In this document: one piece after another, positions 62,842 through 64,000 of the stretch | Layout: each line of letters opens with the position of its first letter | Numbering within the stretch: the stretch's first letter is position 1 | Source of the DNA: Lepidostoma basale | Taxonomy: Eukaryota > Arthropoda > Insecta > Trichoptera > Lepidostomatidae | NCBI GenBank assembly: GCA_022606425.2 | Contig: JAHDVF020001352.1 | Location: forward strand, 186,001 to 250,000 | Length of the DNA: 64,000 nt | Direction: 5' to 3' | Translations under genes and position numbers: made by a program | Notes under the pieces: generated by a model | Told to the model about the DNA's origin: nothing | What the model saw: only the letters and a program-made list of their open reading frames with translations | The model's database searches: none

Positions 62842-63070
62842 AATTTGAAGAGAACCGTCTGAGATGGTATGGATACGTCATGCGGTGCACAGTCAACCAT
62901 GTTACACGGAAGGTGATGGAAACGGATCAGAAACCCAGAGGATGAGGTAGGCCAAAGTTGACGTGGATGGGACTTAATCAAAGAAGTCTCAAAAGAGACC
63001 GGATTCCACCAGACGCCACCCAAAACAGGCATTCCTGGAGTCACCATACTAGAAGAACCGATCTAAATAC
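62842..63070 (+). pseudogene. LINE-M C-terminal relic
   Basis: It reads ENRLRWYGYVMRCTVNHVTR, KVMETDQKPRG, stop, GRPKLTWMGLNQRSLKRDRI and SWSHHTRRTDLN. The RLRWYGHV.R and RGRPKLTW motifs mark a non-LTR tail. One in-frame TGA sits between PRG and GRPK. Confidence 0.7.
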
Positions 63071-63205
63071 TTTTACGAGTACTTTTACCTTGTATTGTAA
63101 ACTTTATTATATTATATGTATACTTTTATGTAGTGATATCCCTCACCAAGCACAGAAGTACTTCTTTTTGGTGAGGACCTACGATTATTGGTTTAATATT
63201 ATTTA

Positions 63206-63520
63206 ATTGTATCTCAATAGAGACGAAGATGCAAATTAGAAACTGAATATGGTTGATCAAGGTGTTTACAGGACTTATGACCTATCATTGGTTGGGTTAA
63301 GCGCACGCTTTACGAGTATGTAATTACAACATTCCCCATTCCACCTTTCTTTATGACCATGTATGACAAATTTTTGGAAGTTGTATATATGTTAAAGTCC
63401 TATGCCAGATTAAACATGTCAGTTTCAATGTGCCATCTATGAAGATTTTGATTATACATTTAAATCATGAATTGATAACCCACGGTGGGTGAAATCCAGT
63501 ATTCGTATACAATTATAAGT
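63206..63520 (+). repeat. foldback family E, longest copy
   Basis: ATTGTATCTCAATAGAGACG, GGTGTTTACAGGACTTATGA, CCTATCATTGGTTGGGTTAA, CAACATTCCCCATTCCACCT, ACAAATTTTTGGAAGTTGTA and then CATGTCAGTTTCAATGTGCC. The end, CCCACGGTGGGTGAAATCCA and GTATTCGTATAC, is the inverse of the left end at 14748-14785. Confidence 0.75.
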
Positions 63521-64000
63521 ATACATTCACAAATTTTTATTTATTGAATGTGTTATTTGTAATTTTTTTTTAACAATGTTAAAAATGAAATATATCAAAA
63601 TAATTATAAAAAAATAAAATAAAATAAAAAATACAGGGCTAGGAAAAAGAAGATAAACAAATGAAACTACGCTCGAACAATATACTATACACAAGGTTTC
63701 TCTGTGAGACACAAGAGATATATTTTCAACGTGTCAAATGTATTAGATAATACAAGTGTGCATACATTATGATTGGTATATCATATTTCGGATACAAAAA
63801 CATTAAAATTTTAATAAATTCTCTGCACGTATTTTCGTACGCCTAGGTCCTGCGTGAGTGAGTGGACTAGTTTGAGGAGCATATTGACATCCATAGGAAT
63901 CATCTACGGAGAGCGACCGGAATTATAAAAGCTCGGCTCGCATCTCCCTACTTGCCGTGAGACGGAGGCTGGGCTGAATGCTAATTAGAGAACCATTTCA
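63521..64000. other. A+T-rich DNA, GC-richer at 63840-64000
   Basis: No frame was identified. The final ~150 bases (CGGCTCGCATCTCCCTACTT, GAGACGGAGGCTGGGCTG) have a different composition and run off the window. Confidence 0.4.

Overview
The window reads as a gene-poor stretch of an insect nuclear genome, most likely a moth or butterfly. It is strongly A+T rich by eye. It is packed with 3' fragments of several non-LTR retrotransposon families, tRNA-like SINEs, an intact mariner and a Transib relic. I found no convincing host gene exon and no functional tRNA or rRNA gene. The lepidopteran assignment is an inference from the mix of repeat families.

Three parts stand out. (1) A mariner at 16078-17399 has an intact 353-residue transposase, 31-bp terminal repeats that match exactly, and a TA target duplication. 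It sits inside the reverse-transcriptase C-terminus of an older non-LTR element, whose codons join in frame across the target site. (2) A 2.1-kb Transib relic (the transposon superfamily related to RAG1) occupies 24082-26207. It has a 5-bp CGGCG duplication and termini starting CAC. Its transposase gene carries stop codons and an internal deletion. (3) Several families of short inverted-repeat (foldback) elements, called A, B, C, D and F here, share one core. One strand reads CTGANGA (or a decayed form), then a short hairpin, then GAAAC, a tiny palindrome and GTC. This closely resembles a minimal hammerhead self-cleaving ribozyme of the kind reported in Penelope-like retroelements and animal retrozymes. 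Families B and C contain the best preserved cores.

The commonest autonomous family, LINE-A, is a non-LTR element with an RTE-like C-terminus ending near the motif SAYP..GETA. Its 3' tail is (GTTA)n. It has about 17 copies, all 5'-truncated; the longest is at 58645-59402. A short element, SINE-A (7 copies), carries a different body but the same last 60 bp and the same tail, so it is probably mobilised by LINE-A. At least ten other non-LTR lineages (LINE-B to LINE-M) are present only as C-terminal relics.

Layout. 1-9 kb: hAT-like element, a ~70-bp tandem repeat, foldback families A, C, D and F, and a pogo-like relic. 9-24 kb: LINE-A copies, family B and C hairpins, the mariner, and nested LINE-E in family C. 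24-26 kb: Transib. 26-41 kb: dense LINE-A, SINE-A and foldback copies. 41-46 kb: the longest stretch with little repeat content, holding several GC-richer, apparently single-copy islands. 46-64 kb: LINE-A, LINE-B and LINE-J relics and a 25-bp minisatellite. The GC-richer islands could be regulatory DNA in a gene desert or a long intron, but that is conjecture.
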